Origin: Erysipelothrix sp.
Lineage (GTDB): Bacteria; Bacillota_I; Bacilli_A; Erysipelotrichales; Erysipelotrichaceae
DNA: 47,826 bases
Assembly (NCBI GenBank): GCA_012512595.1
Contig: JAAZDW010000007.1
Location: forward strand, 1 to 47,826
Direction of reading: 5' to 3'
Both the position numbers and the translations under genes were made by a program. The notes beneath the pieces are model-generated. The model was not told the DNA's origin. It did no database searches and was given only the letters and a program-made list of their open reading frames with translations. Positions 1 to 8,194 of this stretch are shown here, piece by piece (positions within the stretch are counted from its first letter, which is position 1; each line of letters starts with the position of its first letter).

Positions 1-473
1 ATTTCTTTAGGATCTTTTATATCCTTACCTTGAAGTTCACTACCAACTTCAATTAGTTTGTTGGACATTTCCTTTAAGCCGCCACTTATTGTTAAAACTT
101 GCTCTTTAATCATTGTAGTTTGACGGTCTGTCATTTGATGCACAATACTAGCTGTGCTCATAAAGGAGAAAATGTCTTCTTCATATTTAAATTGGTTTTC
201 AACTTCCCACATTTTTTCAATGTTCTCTATTGAAAGTAGTTCATCTTGGTCACCTTCAAATAAAATTAAAATTGAATCTCCACCAAAATTGTCTTCCATT
301 ACTTTATTAGATATATAGGCAGATGAATTAACATCGACTAAGGTTTCACTTCCTGTTGCCATTTTAACATTGATTGCGCCAACTATTAATAGGGCAAACG
401 TTAAAATTGTTAAGAGTAAAACCTTAAATGGAGATTTTTGAATACGACCTCCAAGTTTATTAAATAAATTCAT
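1..473 (-). CDS. MMPL/RND-family membrane transporter, N-terminal part (cut by window edge)
   Basis: Only the first 157 codons are in the window; the gene runs off the left edge. The protein opens with a short basic stretch, then one membrane helix at about residues 16-34, then an extracytoplasmic porter-like region containing FGGDSILILFEGD. That combination is typical of MMPL proteins, which export lipids, drugs or other hydrophobic compounds using the proton gradient. The gene lies 18 bases downstream of a TetR repressor on the same strand and presumably shares its promoter and operator, so it is likely the exporter which that repressor controls. The substrate cannot be deduced. The family call is fairly secure from the N-terminal layout, but the diagnostic later helices lie outside the window. 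Confidence 0.75.
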   Translation of the reverse strand, partial: MNLFNKLGGRIQKSPFKVLLLTILTFALLIVGAINVKMATGSETLVDVNSSAYISNKVMEDNFGGDSILILFEGDQDELLSIENIEKMWEVENQFKYEEDIFSFMSTASIVHQMTDRQTTMIKEQVLTISGGLKEMSNKLIEVGSELQGKDIKDPKE

Positions 474-491
474 TCTAAATCAACCTCTCTG

Positions 492-1049
492 TTAGTCTTT
501 TATAATTAAGTTTATTGTTTCTTGAATAAAGCTGTTTATTCTTTCTTCGTCTTGTTCTGGTAAATATAAAAAGGATAGAATTCCGCCAATTAAGACTCGC
601 ATTACAAATTGCTCATCATCAATAGATAAACCAATGTTTTTAATTGTTTCTTTTAAGATTAAAGATATTTTTTCAATATAGTTAATACCTTCCAAATCAG
701 TATTAATTTGACTTTCCATTAATAACAACTTAATAACTTCTCGGTTTTTGGATACTAATTTTATTCTTTCAAATAAGATATATTCTAATTGTTGTTTTTT
801 GGTTAAGTTTTTAGATGCTGTGATTGATTCTTTTAAAGTTGTAAAAACGATTGGTTCAACACTTAATCTAAAGATATCTTTTTTAGAATCAAAGTGTCTA
901 AATAAAGTAACTTCGGATATGTTAGCTGCTTTTGCAATCTCTAAAGTAGTGGCACCGTTGTAACCTTTTTCAACAAAGACATTTATAGCTGCCGATAAGA
1001 TCTGTTTTTGTCGGTCTTCTTTTGTCATTCTGGTAGTTTGTTTTTCCAT
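492..1049 (-). CDS. TetR/AcrR-family repressor
   Basis: A 185-residue DNA-binding repressor. The N-terminal helix-turn-helix spans about residues 12-58, with the family pattern GYNGATTLEIAKAANISEVT followed by LFRHFDSKKDIF; the remainder is the helical ligand-binding and dimer domain. An AAGGAG ribosome binding site precedes the ATG. It is the first gene of a two-gene unit with the MMPL exporter. A palindrome at 1065-1082 sits over the predicted transcription start, so the protein probably represses itself and the exporter until an unknown ligand binds. A TetR regulator linked to an efflux gene is a very common arrangement. The ligand is not predictable. Confidence 0.92.
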   Translation of the reverse strand: MEKQTTRMTKEDRQKQILSAAINVFVEKGYNGATTLEIAKAANISEVTLFRHFDSKKDIFRLSVEPIVFTTLKESITASKNLTKKQQLEYILFERIKLVSKNREVIKLLLMESQINTDLEGINYIEKISLILKETIKNIGLSIDDEQFVMRVLIGGILSFLYLPEQDEERINSFIQETINLIIKD

Positions 1050-1064
1050 ATTCTCGTCTCCTTA

Positions 1065-1082
1065 TGTAAGTACATACTTACA
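1065..1082. promoter_or_regulatory. TetR operator palindrome
   Basis: Perfect inverted repeat TGTAAGTA-N2-TACTTACA, 8-base arms. It lies between the -10 element (1084-1089) and the start codon of the TetR gene, covering the expected transcription start. Size and symmetry fit a TetR dimer site. Autorepression of the tetR-MMPL unit is inferred. Confidence 0.8.
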
Positions 1083-1083
1083 C

Positions 1084-1112
1084 ATGATACATCAAAGGTA
1101 TTTTTGTGTCAA
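1084..1112 (-). promoter_or_regulatory. Sigma-A-type promoter of the tetR-MMPL unit
   Basis: On the minus strand a perfect -35 TTGACA (1107-1112) is followed after 17 bases by -10 TATCAT (1084-1089). Transcription would start inside the adjacent palindrome. Confidence 0.82.
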
Positions 1113-1208
1113 CAAGAAGTTTAAATACATATAAATAATCTAAAAAAATAATCCAATTAGCGAGTATCAGAGACTAGGTATAGTATAATATGAATAGGAA
1201 GTGATTTT

Positions 1209-1796
1209 ATGAAGAGATTAATTATGATTTTATTAAGCTTAACAATGGTGTTTAGCCTTGTTGCTTGTAGAGATAAGCAAGAAACAGCGGAACAAGCAGT
1301 TAATAATGCCTTAACTGCCGTCCAAAAATTGGATATAATAACAATGGCAAAATATATTGACTTAGATAAAATAAAAGATCAACAATTACCAGGAGACTTT
1401 GATATTGACATTAGTGATATCGATAAGGAAGACATTGAAAAAGTTAAACTATTGGTAAAAAACTTTGACTTTGAAATCATCGAGTCTAATGAAAAAGAAA
1501 ATAGTGCAATCGTAAAAGTAAAGATAACAAATTTAGATATGCGTGAAATCTTTAAGGAATATTTTATGTATGCCTTAGGCTTAGTATTTACCGAAAGTGA
1601 TGAAAATATAATTGAAGAAAAACTAGAAGCTAAATTTGTGGAACTCCTTGATACAACTGACTTGAAACTTGCCAGTCAAGAGGTTGACATTGCCTTAAAT
1701 AAAATTGAAGGTAATTGGAAACTTGATCTTAACCAAACTGCATTAGATGCAATCTTGGGTGGCCTTATGGATATCGCTAATAAATTTGACTATTAA
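1209..1796 (+). CDS. Putative lipoprotein of unknown function
   Basis: A 195-residue protein starting with a lipoprotein signal peptide: a KR pair, a hydrophobic stretch and the lipobox LVAC, with the lipidated cysteine at residue 20. The mature part is acidic and helical at first (about residues 24-75), then shows alternating strand-like segments (IIESNEKENSAIVKVKITNL) and ends with a segment around EGNWKLDLN. This resembles the NTF2-like fold seen in many surface lipoproteins (DUF4878/DUF5105 type), but that is only a shape argument. A TATAAT box lies at 1184-1189 and a GGAAGTG ribosome binding site precedes the ATG. It is a single-gene unit closed by a strong hairpin. Function unknown. Confidence 0.8.
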   Translation: MKRLIMILLSLTMVFSLVACRDKQETAEQAVNNALTAVQKLDIITMAKYIDLDKIKDQQLPGDFDIDISDIDKEDIEKVKLLVKNFDFEIIESNEKENSAIVKVKITNLDMREIFKEYFMYALGLVFTESDENIIEEKLEAKFVELLDTTDLKLASQEVDIALNKIEGNWKLDLNQTALDAILGGLMDIANKFDY

Positions 1797-1843
1797 AAAA
1801 GAAGACTCTCTAGTTTATTGTAAACTATGGGGTCTTCTTTTTA
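1795..1843. terminator. Bidirectional intrinsic terminator
   Basis: Long hairpin with outer arms AAAAAGAAGAC and GTCTTCTTTTT between convergent genes, with A- and T-tracts on both sides. It can stop the lipoprotein gene and the sugar kinase gene. Confidence 0.85.
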
Positions 1844-1866
1844 TCTGACTTTTATTAAATTATAAA

Positions 1867-2784
1867 CTAGTTACTTAATACTTCGTCTTCATAAGGAAGG
1901 GCTTCAATAGCTCCATGTTTTGTACATACAATCGCCCCAACTTTATTAGCAAAATAGACAGCTTTTTCTAGCTCATAGTCATCTTTTACAATCTTGCTTA
2001 ATAAGGCACCTACAAAGGCATCACCAGCACCGGTAGAATCAACTTGTTTAATTTTTACAGTGTCAATATAATAAAAATTTTTATTTTCTAAGACTATGGT
2101 ACCTTTTGGGCCTAGGGTTACAAAAAAGGTCGCCTTGGAATTCTTGCTAAGGTTTATAAGACTTTCTTCAAGTTCTTGGTTATTTTGAATATTTTTTGAG
2201 GTAATTAGGGCAACTTCTTCTAAGCTAAGTTTGACAAAGTTGGCTCTTTTTATAAAGTAGAGAGAATCTTTAATAAATTGATCGATATCTTTAACCAAGT
2301 CCTCGCGAAAGTTTGGGTCAAAACTTACTAGATTATTGTTAGTTGTTGCATTATCTAAAAGCTTAAAGTAACTTTTTTTTAGATTTCCGCCTAAAAAGGC
2401 CGTAGCCGATCCAAAGTGGATAATGCTATTAATTAACTTTAAATCCTTAATCTTATAATCGCCATCTGAACCGCGATTAAATGAAAAATATCTTTCACCT
2501 TCTTCATCTAAGCCGACCCAGGCAATTGTAGTCTTCCCTGAGTAATTGGTATGATTTAGATTAACATTGTTTTCTAGTAAAGTATTTTTTAAGTAATCAC
2601 CAAAGTAGTCAGTGCCAATAGTCCCTAAAAAACTAACATTTGCCCCAAGTCTGGCGGCAGCGATTGCAACGTTTGCCGAGGCGCCTCCAAATTTTTTCTC
2701 AAATTTAGTTGCATAGACAAGACCTTTGTGTTCAACATCAATTAAATCTACAAGTACTTCACCAATAACATAGATATCTTTCAT
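1867..2784 (-). CDS. PfkB-family sugar kinase (fructokinase-like)
   Basis: A 305-residue ribokinase/PfkB-fold kinase that transfers the ATP gamma-phosphate to a sugar hydroxyl in the cytoplasm. The N-terminal family signature GGASANVA is at residues 33-40 and the C-terminal signature DSTGAGDAFVGALLSK starts at 249; Asp255 of GAGD is the expected catalytic base and GAG forms the anion hole. Length is normal. An AGGAGG ribosome binding site precedes the ATG. The substrate is uncertain: fructose is the commonest choice for proteins like this (ScrK/fructokinase type), but there is no adjacent sugar transporter or glycosidase to confirm it, so ribose, adenosine or keto-deoxygluconate remain possible. 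Confidence 0.88.
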   Translation of the reverse strand: MKDIYVIGEVLVDLIDVEHKGLVYATKFEKKFGGASANVAIAAARLGANVSFLGTIGTDYFGDYLKNTLLENNVNLNHTNYSGKTTIAWVGLDEEGERYFSFNRGSDGDYKIKDLKLINSIIHFGSATAFLGGNLKKSYFKLLDNATTNNNLVSFDPNFREDLVKDIDQFIKDSLYFIKRANFVKLSLEEVALITSKNIQNNQELEESLINLSKNSKATFFVTLGPKGTIVLENKNFYYIDTVKIKQVDSTGAGDAFVGALLSKIVKDDYELEKAVYFANKVGAIVCTKHGAIEALPYEDEVLSN

Positions 2785-2961
2785 AGTGTCCTCCTAAAAT
2801 CTAACAGTAGCAAAATTTATAACTTATTGCAATATAAGCGGCTCACATTATTAATCATGGTCAGATATTGCTAAATTTATTATATAAAAGATTGTTAAAC
2901 TTTTAAAGATTCTCAAGTTTATTATAATATATGTATAAATCAACCTGAAAGGAGGGATTAC

Positions 2962-3156
2962 ATGAATAAAGATACATTGGAAGGTAAATGGGAACAACTA
3001 AAAGGTAATGTCCAAAAACAATGGGGCAAATTAACTAATGATGACTTAGATGTTATCAAAGGCGATGCTAAAATTTTAGCTGGTAAAGTCCAAGAAAGAT
3101 ATGGCATTACTAAAGAAGAAGCAGAAAAACAAGTAGAAGATTTCGATTGGAAGTAA
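2962..3156 (+). CDS. CsbD/YjbJ-family small stress protein
   Basis: A 64-residue hydrophilic protein matching the CsbD family along its whole length: DTLEGKWEQLKG at the start, then a second half with GDAKILAGKVQERYGIT and a charged C-terminal helix. Family members are abundant under general stress in Bacillus and Escherichia; their molecular role is not established. A TATAAT box (2923-2928) and a strong AAAGGAGG ribosome binding site precede the ATG, consistent with high expression. It is monocistronic with its own terminator. A longer relative with two CsbD units lies at 27206-27565. Confidence 0.9.
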   Translation: MNKDTLEGKWEQLKGNVQKQWGKLTNDDLDVIKGDAKILAGKVQERYGITKEEAEKQVEDFDWK

Positions 3157-3200
3157 ACTGTTAAAATAATTAAACAGTGATTAACAAGTAAAATCTAAAT

Positions 3201-3245
3201 AAACCACAGTTATAGATTATCTAATCTAATTAGCTGTGGTTTTTC
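3201..3245 (+). terminator. Intrinsic terminator after the CsbD gene
   Basis: Hairpin with arms AAACCACAG and CTGTGGTTT, extended inward by TAGATTA/TAATCTA-type pairing and followed by T residues. Confidence 0.85.
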
Positions 3246-3271
3246 AATTTATAACATTGTTCGCTTCTCTA

Positions 3272-3320
3272 TTGACCAGTCAGGTCAAATAAGATATAAT
3301 TAATTTGACCTGACTGGTCG
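3272..3320 (+). promoter_or_regulatory. Promoter with two inverted TetR operators
   Basis: A -35 box TTGACC (3272-3277), an exact 17-base spacer and a TATAAT -10 box (3295-3300). Two copies of one operator flank the -10: TTGACCAGTCAGGTCAAA (3272-3289), covering the -35, and its inverted copy TTTGACCTGACTGGTCG (3304-3320), covering the transcription start; they match at 16 of 17 core positions. Each copy also has internal TTGACC/GGTCAA symmetry. This is a textbook TetR-repressible layout for the operon that starts at 3342. Confidence 0.9.
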
Positions 3321-3341
3321 ATAAATTTAAAGACAAAGGAA

Positions 3342-3965
3342 GTGATTAAAATTGAAAATTTATTAACTAACGTAAATGAAGATAAAAGAGAAAGAATAAT
3401 CAACAGTGCGCTTAAAGAATTTAGTTTAAATACTTTTGATAAGGCTTCAACAAATGTTATCGTAAAAGATGCTGCTGTCTCTAAAGGGACTCTTTTTCAC
3501 TACTTTGGCAGCAAAGAAAAACTCTATAAATATTTGGAGTATTTCTCAGTTAATGTAATTAGTGAGGCAATATTAAAAGATCTTAATTGGGATGAAAAGG
3601 ATATCTTTTTAAGATTAAAAAGAATAATAATGACAAAACTTAAAGTTTTTATAAAGTATCCATATTTAGCGGATTTTTCAGTAGTAGTTTTTAAAGATAA
3701 GAGTCCAAAAGATATCATGCTTATTGATCCTACTTTGCCACAAGACTTATATAGTCAAATCTACACATATAATATTGACATGACATTATTTAAAGAAGAC
3801 ATAGATATTAGTAGAGCTATCAATATTGTTATGTGGACAATGGAGAAATATACAGATAACCTAAGAATCGAGTTAGATACTTCTGATTCGCAGATAGATT
3901 TTAAGCAAATAGAAAAAGAGTTATATGTCTATATGGATATATTAAAAGGATGTTTTTATAAATAA
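3342..3965 (+). CDS. TetR/AcrR-family repressor of the ABC operon
   Basis: A repressor of about 205 residues. The helix-turn-helix lies at roughly residues 15-60, with TNVIVKDAAVSKGTLFHYFG; the rest is a helical effector domain. It is the first gene of a run of eight and is preceded by paired operators, so autorepression plus control of the export genes is likely. The start codon is doubtful: GTG at 3342 gives the longest frame, but it sits inside the ribosome binding site AAGGAAGTGAT (3336-3346), which resembles the full anti-16S sequence. With normal spacing the start would be ATT at 3351, three codons later. No ATG is available before the DNA-binding domain. Confidence 0.88.
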   Translation: MIKIENLLTNVNEDKRERIINSALKEFSLNTFDKASTNVIVKDAAVSKGTLFHYFGSKEKLYKYLEYFSVNVISEAILKDLNWDEKDIFLRLKRIIMTKLKVFIKYPYLADFSVVVFKDKSPKDIMLIDPTLPQDLYSQIYTYNIDMTLFKEDIDISRAINIVMWTMEKYTDNLRIELDTSDSQIDFKQIEKELYVYMDILKGCFYK

Positions 3966-3994
3966 GATAATTATTAGGGAAAGGGAGTTTACAG

Positions 3995-4849
3995 ATGATT
4001 AGTGTTAAAAACTTATCACATTCATACAATAATGATGGCAAACATCAACTAAAAGATATTAGCTTTGAAGTAAAAAAAGGGGAAGTCTTTGGTTTTTTAG
4101 GCCCATCAGGAGCTGGTAAGTCAACAACTCAAAATATATTAACAGGATTACTACAACCACAAAGTGGACAAGTAACTGTTGCGGGCTATAGTTTAAAGAA
4201 TCTTTCTAAAGATTTATTTAATGAAATTGGAATGAGCTTTGAGCAATCCAATGTTTATAGTAAATTAACCGCAAAGGAAAATTTAGATTTTTATGCAAAA
4301 CTTTTTGATGTTGAAACAGTTGATTCATTAGAATTATTAAAGATGGTTGGTCTCAAGGATAAAAAAGATGACAGAGCCGGCGAGTTTTCAAAAGGGATGA
4401 AGCATCGACTAACTTTTGCCAGATCAATGATTAATAATCCAAAGCTTTGGTTTTTAGATGAACCAACCACGGGCCTTGACCCATCCATTGCAGCCGATAT
4501 TAAGGATATTATTAAACAAAAAAATGATGAGGGTGTAACTATCTTTTTAACAACGCACAATATGTTTATAGCCGACGAATTATGTGACCGTGTTGCCTTT
4601 ATAGTTGATGGGGAAATAAAGTTAATTGACTCACCTGATAATCTAAAATTAGAGTATGGGGACAAGTTAGTTGAAGTAGAATACGTCGATAAAGATAACG
4701 TAGTTAAAAAAACATTTTCGACAGTTTTAAAAGCGGACAAAACAAGCTTACAAGATATTATTGAAAACTATGAAATTATAACAATGCACACAAAAGAAGC
4801 AACCCTTGAAGAAATATTTATAAAAGTAACGGGAAGGGAATTAGTCTAG
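3995..4849 (+). CDS. ABC transporter ATP-binding protein (ABC-2 export module 1)
   Basis: A 284-residue nucleotide-binding subunit that powers export through the two membrane proteins encoded next. Walker A GPSGAGKST is at residues 36-44, a Q-loop Gln at about 84, the signature-like FSKGM at 131-135 (instead of LSGGQ), Walker B LWFLDE at 151-156 with the D-loop TTGLDP, and an H-loop histidine in TTHN. The C-terminal 70 residues are the extra domain usual in BcrA/DrrA-type exporters. An AAAGGGAG ribosome binding site precedes ATG 3995, 29 bases after the tetR stop. The next gene starts directly at the base after its stop codon, which implies translational coupling. The substrate is unknown; drug or lipid export is usual for this class. 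Confidence 0.92.
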   Translation: MISVKNLSHSYNNDGKHQLKDISFEVKKGEVFGFLGPSGAGKSTTQNILTGLLQPQSGQVTVAGYSLKNLSKDLFNEIGMSFEQSNVYSKLTAKENLDFYAKLFDVETVDSLELLKMVGLKDKKDDRAGEFSKGMKHRLTFARSMINNPKLWFLDEPTTGLDPSIAADIKDIIKQKNDEGVTIFLTTHNMFIADELCDRVAFIVDGEIKLIDSPDNLKLEYGDKLVEVEYVDKDNVVKKTFSTVLKADKTSLQDIIENYEIITMHTKEATLEEIFIKVTGRELV

Positions 4850-5959
4850 ATGAAGCTGTTTTCAAGTTTTGTAAAAGAGTTAAAATTAGCTTCTCGAGGC
4901 TTTTACTTTTACATTGAAATTTTTATGGCGGTCTTAATTTTAGTCGTGTTTTTATTTGTGGTTCCAGATAATTTTGAAAATAAACAAAGTGAATATATTT
5001 ATCTCGATATGCCAAGTGAGGTTAGTACTGTATATAAAGAATCAATCTTAGCTTTTACAATTAATAACAAAGCCGAAACAATTGATATAAAAATCAATAA
5101 ACAAGATAAAAAAGCAACTTTGTATAATTTAGAAGATAAAGACATATATATTATGAATAGTCGAAGTGATGCAATTTATTTGGCTGATGTAGAAAGTAAA
5201 ATTGTCGCAGTTGTAAGTAGTGATAGTGAGTATAATTTTAATTATACATACTATCTCCAAGGTTATGAGTCAACTAAATATAAAAACTTACTAAAAATTA
5301 TCCATGTTGAAGCTGATGACACTCTTGAAATGACGATGAAAAACCAAGATGTCAGACCTTTAATAAGCAATGTACTAACACTTTCAGATCGTGAGAATAT
5401 GATTCCAGCCGTTTTAGTCTTTAATGGATCTTTAATGGGATTATTCATTATTGCAGCCTATGTCTTTTTGGATAAACAAGAAGGCGTCATTAAGGCATTT
5501 GCGATTACACCAACTCCTGTTTGGCAGTATTTAATGAGCAAGGTTTTTGTTATTATGGTCACTTCAATTGTATCAAGCTTGATTGTCATAGTACCAATTA
5601 TGGGAATACAGCCAAATTATTTACAGCTTTTGATCACCTTAATCGCAACCGCATTTTTCTCATCATCACTTGGGCTTTTATTGGCTAGTTTCTATGACAA
5701 CATTATGAAGGCTTTTGGAGCCATCTACATCTTAATGATGGCGATGTTACTTCCAAGTATTGCATATTTTTTACCAACTTGGAGTCCAGATTTTTTAAAG
5801 TTTATCCCTACTTATTCAATGTTGGAAAGCTTTAAATCAATAATTATTGGCAATGGCGATTGGTTATATGTCTTATCTGTAGCTGGTGGTTTTATGTTTA
5901 TAGGCGTAGTTTTATTTGTAATATCAAATACTCGTTATAAAAAAACAATGATAGGGTAA
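4850..5959 (+). CDS. ABC-2 type permease, module 1 first subunit
   Basis: A 369-residue membrane subunit. One helix lies near the N-terminus (about residues 18-38), followed by a large extracytoplasmic region (about 40-190) and then five or six C-terminal helices from about 195 to 362. That is the ABC-2 layout with a big first outside loop, as in the YhgE/Pip-like and DrrB-like groups. Its ATG immediately follows the TAG of the ATPase gene, and the partner permease begins 11 bases after its own stop, so the three proteins probably form one exporter. No recognisable catalytic residue is expected. The substrate is not predictable. Confidence 0.85.
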   Translation: MKLFSSFVKELKLASRGFYFYIEIFMAVLILVVFLFVVPDNFENKQSEYIYLDMPSEVSTVYKESILAFTINNKAETIDIKINKQDKKATLYNLEDKDIYIMNSRSDAIYLADVESKIVAVVSSDSEYNFNYTYYLQGYESTKYKNLLKIIHVEADDTLEMTMKNQDVRPLISNVLTLSDRENMIPAVLVFNGSLMGLFIIAAYVFLDKQEGVIKAFAITPTPVWQYLMSKVFVIMVTSIVSSLIVIVPIMGIQPNYLQLLITLIATAFFSSSLGLLLASFYDNIMKAFGAIYILMMAMLLPSIAYFLPTWSPDFLKFIPTYSMLESFKSIIIGNGDWLYVLSVAGGFMFIGVVLFVISNTRYKKTMIG

Positions 5960-5970
5960 GGGGATGACTT

Positions 5971-6972
5971 ATGTTAAAAAGAATATGGACAATATTTAAA
6001 AGAGATTTAAAAGTAAACTCAAAAGATTTTATATCCTTGTATATATTAGCAGCGCCAATAATTTTTGCGCTAGCGATTAACATCTTTACACCCGGAATCA
6101 ATGATACAACTGTTAATCTTGCAATGATCAAAAATGACAACCCAAAGCAGGTAGAATATTTTCAACAATTTGCGAATGTAGAAGTATTTGATAATTTTGA
6201 ACAGATACAAGCCAGGGTTAAAGAAAGAGATGCAATGGTAGGTATTATCCCCAAAGATGATAAGTACTACATTATGACCCAAGGTAATGAGCCGGAGGCA
6301 ATAATTGAGTATGCTAAACTTTTAAACAGTTTTTATGAATTGGATGTTAAGATTGAAGATTCAAATGCACAACTTATAGAATTAAACCGCACTGTACCAC
6401 CACTTAAAAAAACCTTGGTTAATGTCATGATTCTTATGATATCAGTCCTTGGTGGAATGCTAATTGCTTTAAATATTGTTGAAGAGAAGGTTGATAATAC
6501 CTTAAGCGCTATAAATCTAACGCCCACATCAAGAACTACCTTTATTTTAGGTAAAAGTGTGATTGGAGTTATTTTATCAGTCTTTGGATCAATCGCCTTA
6601 ATTTTAATTACCGGTTTTACAAGTATTAATATCTTTCAGTTGATTTTAGTTGTTTTAGTTAGTAGTTTACTATCAATCTTAGTTGGCTTTATTCAAGGCT
6701 TAACTAATGAAGATATTATGTCAGCAGCCGGTAGTATAAAATTATTATTCTTACCATTAATTGTTGCTGTTGTCGCAATTGAAATGTTAGCTGATAAGTG
6801 GCAAAAATTCTTTTACTGGAATCCATTTTATTGGGCTTACAAGGCAAATGATTTAATATTATCACAAAGTAAAAGTTGGAGTTTAATACTTATGTATTGT
6901 AGTATCGTACTAGTTTTGAGTAGTTTAGTATTTTTACTACTAGCACCAAAAATTAGAAAAGGATTAGAATAG
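5971..6972 (+). CDS. ABC-2 type permease, module 1 second subunit
   Basis: A 333-residue membrane subunit with the same design as the preceding gene: first helix at about residues 21-39, an outside region to about 145, then roughly five helices to the C-terminus (about 150-168, 190-220, 225-245, 255-275 and 305-325). A ribosome binding site AAGGGG overlaps the upstream stop. Together with the 369-residue subunit it would form a heterodimeric permease driven by the ATPase at 3995-4849. A motif search would be needed to place it in a named ABC-2 subfamily. Confidence 0.85.
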   Translation: MLKRIWTIFKRDLKVNSKDFISLYILAAPIIFALAINIFTPGINDTTVNLAMIKNDNPKQVEYFQQFANVEVFDNFEQIQARVKERDAMVGIIPKDDKYYIMTQGNEPEAIIEYAKLLNSFYELDVKIEDSNAQLIELNRTVPPLKKTLVNVMILMISVLGGMLIALNIVEEKVDNTLSAINLTPTSRTTFILGKSVIGVILSVFGSIALILITGFTSINIFQLILVVLVSSLLSILVGFIQGLTNEDIMSAAGSIKLLFLPLIVAVVAIEMLADKWQKFFYWNPFYWAYKANDLILSQSKSWSLILMYCSIVLVLSSLVFLLLAPKIRKGLE

Positions 6973-6982
6973 GAGAAAAATT

Positions 6983-7189
6983 ATGAATACAAATGCACTG
7001 TTTGGAATACTTGCTTTAGTTTACGCGGGATTGGTATTTTTTATAACTTATAAAAAGCCAAAAAATATCTGGGGTATAGCTAAAATTAGAGGCTTTGAAA
7101 AAGTTCTAGGAGAGAAAGGTACAGAAATATTTTTCTACGCTTTTGGTACTTTAGCCGTAGCTCTTGGAATATGGTTAATGACTAAGTAA
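6983..7189 (+). CDS. Small two-helix membrane protein of the export operon
   Basis: A 68-residue protein with two membrane helices (about residues 5-22 and 49-66) joined by a short basic loop containing PKNIWGIAKIRGFEKVLGEKG. An AGGAG ribosome binding site lies at the upstream stop, 10 bases after the second permease, so it is co-transcribed with the exporter. It is not recognised. Position and size suggest an accessory or assembly subunit of ABC module 1, but nothing in the sequence proves it. Confidence 0.75.
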   Translation: MNTNALFGILALVYAGLVFFITYKKPKNIWGIAKIRGFEKVLGEKGTEIFFYAFGTLAVALGIWLMTK

Positions 7190-7275
7190 AAAATGATTTT
7201 AATTTAGCTTTGGTATTTAATTAAACTAATGCTAATTTCTAATCAAGCAAAAAAAATGCAAAAAGGAGGTTATGT

Positions 7276-8148
7276 ATGGATATAATTGAAATCAATAACT
7301 TAACAAAATACTATGGAAGTAATCTAGGGATAAAAGATGTCAACTTAAGAGTAAAAAAAGGCGAGATTTTTGGCTTTATTGGACCAAATGGAGCTGGTAA
7401 ATCAACAACAATTAGACTTTTAATGGGACTTATTTATCCAACCTCAGGAGAGGCAAAGCTATTTAATAAAGATACGATAAAATTTGGTGCAAAACTCAGA
7501 AAAGATGTTGGCTATCTTCCGGCTGAAATATTTTACTATGACAAGATGAAGGTTAGAGATTTATTAAATTATTCAGCAAGTTTTTATGATAAAGACTGTA
7601 GTAAAAGAATCAAGGAATTGTCAGAGATTATGGAATTGGACTTAGATAGAAGGATTGAAGACTTATCTTATGGTAATAAGAAAAAAGTAGGGATTGTCCA
7701 AGGTCTGCTGCATGAGCCAAAACTAATTATCTTAGATGAGCCAACGGGCGGTTTAGATCCTTTGATGCAACAAAAGTTTTTTGAAATAATTAGAGAAGAA
7801 AATAGAAAAGGCGCGACAGTCTTTTTTTCATCACACATTTTAGGTGAGGTTCAGCAATTATGTGACCGTGTCGCAATAATTAAAGATGGCTCAATTATTG
7901 AGGTTGCGGATGTAAAAATGTTAAGAGAAAACAACTATAAAAAAATCGCTGTTTATGGTTTAAATCTTGATAAAAGTATTTTTAACATAACAGGGGTTAC
8001 TAACCTTGTTTCAAAACACAATAAAATAAGTTTCTTTTATAAGGGTGATGTAAACGTTATTACTCAAGTTATTAGTAAAATTGTGGTAAGTGATGTAAAT
8101 ATGGAAGAGCCAACCTTAGAAGAAATATTTATGCACTATTATGAATAG
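7276..8148 (+). CDS. ABC transporter ATP-binding protein (export module 2)
   Basis: A 290-residue ABC ATPase. Walker A GPNGAGKST is at residues 36-44, the signature region LSYGNKKKV at about 130-138, Walker B LIILDE at 150-155 with the D-loop GGLDP, and an H-loop SSH. The segment YLPAE where a Q-loop is expected and the C-terminal domain of about 80 residues fit the BcrA-like bacitracin-resistance/nodulation-type group. An AAAGGAGG ribosome binding site precedes it. The gap of 86 bases from module 1 contains no clear hairpin, so it is probably in the same operon under the TetR promoter. Two permease genes follow. Confidence 0.92.
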   Translation: MDIIEINNLTKYYGSNLGIKDVNLRVKKGEIFGFIGPNGAGKSTTIRLLMGLIYPTSGEAKLFNKDTIKFGAKLRKDVGYLPAEIFYYDKMKVRDLLNYSASFYDKDCSKRIKELSEIMELDLDRRIEDLSYGNKKKVGIVQGLLHEPKLIILDEPTGGLDPLMQQKFFEIIREENRKGATVFFSSHILGEVQQLCDRVAIIKDGSIIEVADVKMLRENNYKKIAVYGLNLDKSIFNITGVTNLVSKHNKISFFYKGDVNVITQVISKIVVSDVNMEEPTLEEIFMHYYE

Positions 8149-8194
8149 ACGATAACTTCAGAAATAAACCAATTTAGAAAAAGGTGGTAAAAAG

